From positions 35,500 through 99,499 of the forward strand of contig CALBGI010000079.1 in the NCBI GenBank assembly GCA_937893675.1: DNA of 64,000 bases, read 5' to 3'. Positions 60,247 to 64,000 of the stretch are shown here, piece by piece. The translations under genes and the position numbers were made by a program. The DNA comes from an uncultured Blautia sp. (lineage in GTDB: Bacteria; Bacillota; Clostridia; Lachnospirales; Lachnospiraceae). The first letter of the stretch is position 1. Each line of letters starts with the position of its first letter. The notes under the pieces were generated by a model that searched no databases, was not told the origin of the DNA, and saw only the letters and a list, made by a program, of their open reading frames with translations.

Positions 60247-60446
60247 ACCAAACTCCTCTCCGCCGCAGCGCTTTTTGTATCACAGGAACCTTACGGCGCA
60301 ATTTCCCATGATATGAGAAACGGCGGTACTGCTCCGTGGGTAGAAGAAACATCTGTCTGTGTCTGCGGAAGTGACAAATGTTTGCCGGAACAGTATCGCC
60401 TGCCATTTAATCACGTATAATTTCATAATGAACAGGCGCATTCCAT
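60247..60446. other. Leader between the riboswitch terminator and the Cys-rich gene
   Basis: About 200 bases on the minus-strand transcript without a convincing gene. A 71-codon open frame (60191-60406) lacks a ribosome site and any recognisable feature. No second promoter was found. Confidence 0.4.
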
Positions 60447-60475
60447 AAAAAAATGCCTGCTTACGAAAAAGCAGA
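60447..60475 (-). terminator. Riboswitch-controlled terminator
   Basis: On the minus strand CTGCTT / AAGCAG (60469-60474, 60457-60462) is followed by GCATTTTTTT. Upstream another perfect stem (TTTTGGAG / CTCCAAAA, 60481-60505) could be part of an antiterminator switch. Confidence 0.75.
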
Positions 60476-60537
60476 CAACGTTTTGGAGCTGCGGATTCTC
60501 CAAAATTGGTCGTACACTTTACACGGAAGCTTAACCT

Positions 60538-60700
60538 CGCCATACTGAGCAGGTTTCCTGGCTCCGGAATCCTCGCTTCTTCTCTCCTTCTCATGCGCTC
60601 GCACAATGGACTCTGAGAATCGCTCCTCCGTCACAGTGACCGGATCGCTCAGGTTTCGCACCTGATTCCCTTTTCCTCACGGCAGAAGCCGCTCGGCACT
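60538..60700 (-). ncRNA. Cobalamin riboswitch
   Basis: On the minus strand the conserved blocks occur in order: AAAAGGGAAUCAGGUGCGAA, then CGAUCCGGUCACUGUGA (containing the CACUGU of the B12 box) and GAGCCAGGAAACCUGCUC at the 3' end. These match the AdoCbl riboswitch consensus (GGGAA, GGUGcgAA, CACUGU, CCAGGaaACCUGC). A promoter lies 5' and a terminator 3', so it acts on transcription. Confidence 0.9.
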
Positions 60701-60732
60701 CAATACGTTCTATATGGAATTATACTGTTGAT

Positions 60733-60761
60733 ATTGTAGCATTCTCACCTTTAAATGTCAA
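60733..60761 (-). promoter_or_regulatory. Promoter of the cobalamin riboswitch transcript
   Basis: Minus-strand TTGACA (60756-60761), 17-base spacer, TACAAT (60733-60738), about 30 bases before the riboswitch. Confidence 0.8.
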
Positions 60762-60819
60762 CATGACAGATTCAAAAAATCCCTGCTGATCCATAATCCA
60801 TATGCTTCCCTGAATTTTT

Positions 60820-62289
60820 TCACGTTTTGTCCCGCGCTTCTTTTCTCAGCTCAAAGGCCAGAAAATCAATGCTGCCTGTCCCGCAGTAACGGAAAAACAA
60901 CGCCGAATTTCCCGCTTTCTGCGCCAGGCTTCCGCAAAACCACTCCGCCCGGTCTCCTTTTCCGTGAATTTCTATATTTGCCAGCAGCCGGGAGAAATCT
61001 GCATCCGCAGAAACCTGCATTGCTCCGTCTGCGCTTCCTCGCACCTCCACGGCAATTTTGTCCGCTTCGCCCAGCACAAAATACTTAAATCCAGCCACAG
61101 CTCCATCCTGCATATTTGCGATATACTGGTCTCCGCCTGCCTCCCGATCCTTGCCGGACTGCGTGAAATACGGATGCTTTGCAAATTTTCGCTTTGGCAG
61201 CCTGCAGTCGTAGCGTCCGGTTCCTTCCTTGGCCCAGAGGTTGCAGGCGATCCGCGCCTCGTATTTTCCGATCCCCGCAAGCGGACCGCCGTTCAGCCCG
61301 CAGCTGGTCACCTCTGCCTGACAAAAACTGCCGTCCGGACGCCGCTGCAGCTTCTCCGCACACGCCTGTCTGGCATAGGAGCTCCGGTTTGTCTGCCGGT
61401 GATAGAAAATATACCAGTCATCTCCAAGCTGCAGCATTCCTCCATGGGTATTTCCCAGATAATTGGCCGCGTGCGTCTCGTCCGTATTCCCGTCCAGATA
61501 CAGATCGCCGAGATCCACCAAGGTCCCCCCGTAAGAAAAGGGTCCTTTCGGAGAATCCGACATTGCATAGCAAAGCTCATGGTTGTGCTCCGAAGAATAT
61601 ACAAAGCAATAGCGGCCATCCACCTTGCGTATGGAGCTGGCCTCAAAAAAAGCGTGCTCCGGAAAAGCTCCCGGTCTTCCTTTTGTGGGAAACAGCAGGT
61701 GGGGGCCGGTTTTGATCGTCAGCATATCTGCCTCCAATTCCAGCACCACGCCGCCCTCATTGGTCAGATCATGCCCGCGGGAGGCCACAAACGGCACCTT
61801 CGTCGCAAACCCCGAGTAGAGATAAACGCGGCCGTCCTCATCGGTCAGCACGCCGGGATCGAAGGGAAACGGCTCGCCGCTTTTTGTCCCCCAGATATGT
61901 CCATCCGCAAAACGCACGTGCCCGTAAAATTCATACGCTCCTGCCGGAGTGTCGCAGACCGCCACCCCTATCCGCCCCATAAAATCAAAGGCATAATAAA
62001 GATAATAGCGGCCGTCGGGACCCTGCGTTACATCCGGCGCATACAGGCACCGCATTTTGCTCCAGTTTGCAGGATCCTGCTCTTTCCGGTAAATTGCGCC
62101 CTCATATTTCCAGTCAGACAGATCCTCTGTGGGCGCTGACCAACACACATAATCATTCACGCAAAAAATAGGCGCCCCGAATCTGTCATGGGAACCGTAT
62201 ACATACACCCGATCCCCAAACACATGCGGCTCTCCGTCCGGAACATACTCCCAGCTGGGCAAATAGGGATTGAATACCTGTTTTTTCAT
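60820..62289 (-). CDS. GH43 family glycoside hydrolase (arabinofuranosidase/xylosidase type), cytoplasmic
   Basis: 489 residues. The five-bladed propeller GH43 domain has the catalytic residues by position: base D18 in YVPDGEPHVFG, pKa-modulating D144 in PFDPGVLTDEDG, acid E216 in FFEASSI. D86 in CLYAPDV is a further conserved Asp. A C-terminal beta-sandwich of about 150 residues (from about 340) follows. No signal peptide, so it acts on imported arabino- or xylo-oligosaccharides, or another short glycan. It is monocistronic here. Confidence 0.88.
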   Translation of the reverse strand: MKKQVFNPYLPSWEYVPDGEPHVFGDRVYVYGSHDRFGAPIFCVNDYVCWSAPTEDLSDWKYEGAIYRKEQDPANWSKMRCLYAPDVTQGPDGRYYLYYAFDFMGRIGVAVCDTPAGAYEFYGHVRFADGHIWGTKSGEPFPFDPGVLTDEDGRVYLYSGFATKVPFVASRGHDLTNEGGVVLELEADMLTIKTGPHLLFPTKGRPGAFPEHAFFEASSIRKVDGRYCFVYSSEHNHELCYAMSDSPKGPFSYGGTLVDLGDLYLDGNTDETHAANYLGNTHGGMLQLGDDWYIFYHRQTNRSSYARQACAEKLQRRPDGSFCQAEVTSCGLNGGPLAGIGKYEARIACNLWAKEGTGRYDCRLPKRKFAKHPYFTQSGKDREAGGDQYIANMQDGAVAGFKYFVLGEADKIAVEVRGSADGAMQVSADADFSRLLANIEIHGKGDRAEWFCGSLAQKAGNSALFFRYCGTGSIDFLAFELRKEARDKT

Positions 62290-62330
62290 CTTATTTGTCC
62301 TTTCCTCGCAAGCTTGGCGTCATTGTACAC

Positions 62331-62356
62331 AAAAGAGCTGCCCCAAAGGACAGCTC
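62331..62356 (-). terminator. Terminator of the NlpC/P60 gene
   Basis: GAGCTGTCC / GGGGCAGCTC stem (62335-62356) with TTT loop, followed by TTTTG on the minus strand. Confidence 0.75.
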
Positions 62357-62380
62357 CCGCTTTTTGCCAAACTGTTTTTA

Positions 62381-63775
62381 TTAAACCAGACGTCTTACAG
62401 AAAGAATGGTTCTATAGGTAGCGTCATCGCTGATCTTGATACCGTCTCTTGCATTGGAAGCGTGCACGATCTTGCCGTCGCCCATGTAAATGGCCACATG
62501 TCCGCCGTAGCAGATCAGATCGCCTGCCTGCGCGTCCTCATAAGAAACCTCTGTACCTGCATTCTGCTGCTCATAAGAAGTTCTGGGAAGACTTACGCCA
62601 AAGTTATTGTATACACTCTGCACGAAACCGGAGCAGTCTGCACCGTCTGTCAGGCTGGTACCGCCCCATACATAAGGATTACCAACGAACTGTGTTGCAT
62701 AATCTACAACAGAGGAACCTGCGCCGGATCCGGAGGAGCTGGATGCGCTTGATTCATAGTCCTCTACAGACACGGTATTGTCTGTGTCGATCACGTTTCC
62801 GTACTCATCATATTCCACTTCCGAGCTGGAGCTTTCAGAAGAAGAGCTGTCCTCTACCGGAACCTCCACCTCTTCGTACACAACATCTCCATCCTCATCA
62901 TAAACAATATCGCCGTCCTCATCTACCGCCGGCTCATATGTAGTTTCTGTCTCCTGGGATTCTGCTTCTGCCTGCGCCTGCGCTTCTGCCTCAGCCTGTG
63001 CTGCGGCTTCCGCTTCTGCCTGGCGTCTCGCTTCCTCTTCCGCTGCGATCCGCTCTGCTTCCAGTCTTGCAATCTCTGCTGTCTGCTCTGCCAGAAGGTT
63101 CGCATACTCATTTGCCTGCTGCTGTGCATAGGCAATCTCGTTTTCTGCGTTCGCAGATGCCGCTCTTGTCTCGTCCAGCTGCTGCTGCAGGATTACGGAC
63201 TGTTCCTGGTAAGCTGCATACATCTCTTCCAGTTCTGCCTTCTCACTCTGATATCTTCCCTCCAGGCTCTCCACCTGAGAAATCGTGTTCACATACTTGT
63301 CAAGGCTCTCTCTGTCCTGATCGTACAGCTGCTGTGTATATTCCGCTCTGGTAAGAAGATCTGCCAGATTCTCCGCATTCATCATCATCTGGAACCATGC
63401 GTCGTTTCCGCCTTTTTCGTACAGGTACTGGATACGCTGCTTCATGGATTCATACTGTTTGTCGCGGGCATTCTGTGCCTTCTGTAAATCCGCCTGGGTT
63501 CTCGCAATATCTGCTTCTTTATTTGCAATGTCGCCTTCCAAAACACTGATGGAAACCATAACGTCCACAAGGTTGGAATCAAGTGTGGCAATCTGCGCTT
63601 CCAGCTGCTGCTTCATTCCCCAGAGTTCATCCAGATAAGCGTATGTGGCATCCAGCTGTGCGCTGGTCCACGCCTGCTCTTCTCTCAGCTCCTGTTCCCT
63701 AGATGCACTTACGCTGACTACTGATACTGCACTCATGAGCAGTGCAAGAGTCAGGCAAACAATTCTTTTTTTCAT
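62381..63775 (-). CDS. Secreted peptidoglycan hydrolase: coiled coil, acidic/Ser linker, NlpC/P60 domain
   Basis: 464 residues. Signal peptide to about residue 25 (cleavage after SVSA), then a PcsB/CwlO-type coiled coil (about 26-245), an Ala/Glu/Gln-rich stretch, an acidic repeat (DEDGDIVYDEDGDVVYEE near 286), a Ser-rich linker and a C-terminal NlpC/P60 domain (from about 350) with catalytic Cys in GADCSGFVQ, His in CYGGHVAIY and a third polar residue in IVHASN. It cuts peptidoglycan stem peptides and is likely regulated by FtsEX-type contact through the coiled coil. GAGGGTG before the ATG. Confidence 0.92.
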   Translation of the reverse strand: MKKRIVCLTLALLMSAVSVVSVSASREQELREEQAWTSAQLDATYAYLDELWGMKQQLEAQIATLDSNLVDVMVSISVLEGDIANKEADIARTQADLQKAQNARDKQYESMKQRIQYLYEKGGNDAWFQMMMNAENLADLLTRAEYTQQLYDQDRESLDKYVNTISQVESLEGRYQSEKAELEEMYAAYQEQSVILQQQLDETRAASANAENEIAYAQQQANEYANLLAEQTAEIARLEAERIAAEEEARRQAEAEAAAQAEAEAQAQAEAESQETETTYEPAVDEDGDIVYDEDGDVVYEEVEVPVEDSSSSESSSSEVEYDEYGNVIDTDNTVSVEDYESSASSSSGSGAGSSVVDYATQFVGNPYVWGGTSLTDGADCSGFVQSVYNNFGVSLPRTSYEQQNAGTEVSYEDAQAGDLICYGGHVAIYMGDGKIVHASNARDGIKISDDATYRTILSVRRLV

Positions 63776-63843
63776 ATTAATTCACCCTCGCTGTTTTACT
63801 GTTCGCGTAATAATCTTGAAATAACTTGTCTCAATTCCTTTAC

Positions 63844-63872
63844 ATACTATCACATCATTTTATTGTTTGCAA
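63844..63872 (-). promoter_or_regulatory. Promoter of the NlpC/P60 gene
   Basis: Minus-strand TTGCAA (63867-63872), 17-base spacer, TAGTAT (63844-63849), about 68 bases before the ATG. Confidence 0.55.
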
Positions 63873-63951
63873 CCCTTTTTCATTAAAAAGTTTAAAACTT
63901 TGTAACATTTAATAAATCTATGCGAAATACTTTTCGAGATTTTTCCAGTCG

Positions 63952-64000
63952 CCCCCACCCGTAAAACGGGTGGCTCGACGGACGGCTATAAGCCTTTTAT
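63952..64000. mobile_element. Possible end of an IS200/IS605-type element (partial, at window edge)
   Basis: A perfect stem CCACCCGT / ACGGGTGG (63955-63973) with loop AAA is followed by a GGCTATAAGCC palindrome (63985-63995) in the last 50 bases. Such small subterminal hairpins mark IS200/IS605 ends. No transposase is visible because the window ends here, so this is a tentative call. Confidence 0.35.

Noticed and set aside
60280..60606. 108-codon minus-strand frame across the riboswitch
   Set aside because: It runs through the conserved riboswitch and its terminator; the RNA explains the sequence.
1..64000. CRISPR arrays, rRNA and tRNA genes
   Set aside because: No regularly spaced repeats, cloverleaf-like or rRNA-like stretches were seen by reading; short promoter repeats do not fit an array.

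Overview
The window reads as one contiguous stretch of chromosome from a gut Lachnospiraceae bacterium, most likely Blautia or a close relative. The evidence is moderate GC content, strong GGAGG ribosome sites, many YesM/YesN and AraC regulators, non-PTS sugar uptake, mucin- and fucose-directed genes, and a B12-dependent propanediol microcompartment of the kind found in fucose-fermenting Lachnospiraceae. This assignment comes from gene content only. No rRNA, tRNA, CRISPR array or complete insertion sequence was seen.

Layout. (1) 1-8470: a ribose-type sugar ABC operon (permease, double ATPase, second permease, start of the binding protein), and behind it a YesN/YesM two-component system with a membrane-anchored sugar-binding protein. 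(2) 8466-20282: a glycan or glycopeptide locus with a GH112 galactosyl-HexNAc phosphorylase, an Xaa-Pro dipeptidase, an AraC regulator, a CUT1 ABC transporter, an aldo/keto reductase, a UroD/MtaA-like protein, an M20 dipeptidase and a second AraC regulator. (3) 20442-21054: the decayed remnant of an Rpn/PD-(D/E)XK-type gene plus GC-rich hairpins. (4) 21085-27654: a LacI-controlled operon with GatY-like aldolase, FGGY kinase, GatD-like dehydrogenase, PfkB kinase and aldo/keto reductase. It looks like a hexitol or ketose pathway without a PTS. (5) 27691-35096: fucose mutarotase, a triple-YARHG secreted protein, a Cof phosphatase, an unknown secreted protein, and L-fucose isomerase with a divergent AraC regulator. 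(6) 35170-41169: an MttB-family methyltransferase, BCCT transporter and small membrane protein, an XRE-cupin regulator and a divergent L-serine dehydratase. (7) 41176-57556: a 17-gene operon for a 1,2-propanediol/fucose bacterial microcompartment. (8) 57662-64000: PHP phosphatase, NhaC-type antiporter, a cobalamin riboswitch with a Cys-rich small protein, a GH43 enzyme and an NlpC/P60 hydrolase. The right edge carries a palindrome that may be the end of a mobile element.

How the genes work together. FucU and FucI feed L-fucose to L-fuculose. A kinase is needed next; the only sugar kinase of that type here is the FGGY gene at 24152, whose context points elsewhere. FucA with a C-terminal encapsulation-type tail splits fuculose-1-phosphate to DHAP and lactaldehyde. 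Lactaldehyde can be reduced to 1,2-propanediol, which PduCDE (B12) converts to propionaldehyde. PduP and PduL then lead to propionyl phosphate, and PduQ leads to propanol. PduG/PduH and PduO repair the enzyme and supply cofactor, PduS/PduT carry electrons, and five shell genes besides PduT build the compartment.

The observations most worth a second look are a PduA-like shell gene with a strong internal second start in an operon that lacks PduB, a long hairpin between shell genes, an encapsulation-tagged zinc alcohol dehydrogenase, the PTS-free GatD/GatY-like operon with a promoter flanked by two identical LacI-type operators, and the BCCT/MttB/serine dehydratase locus whose two promoters share AT-rich palindromes next to an XRE-cupin gene.
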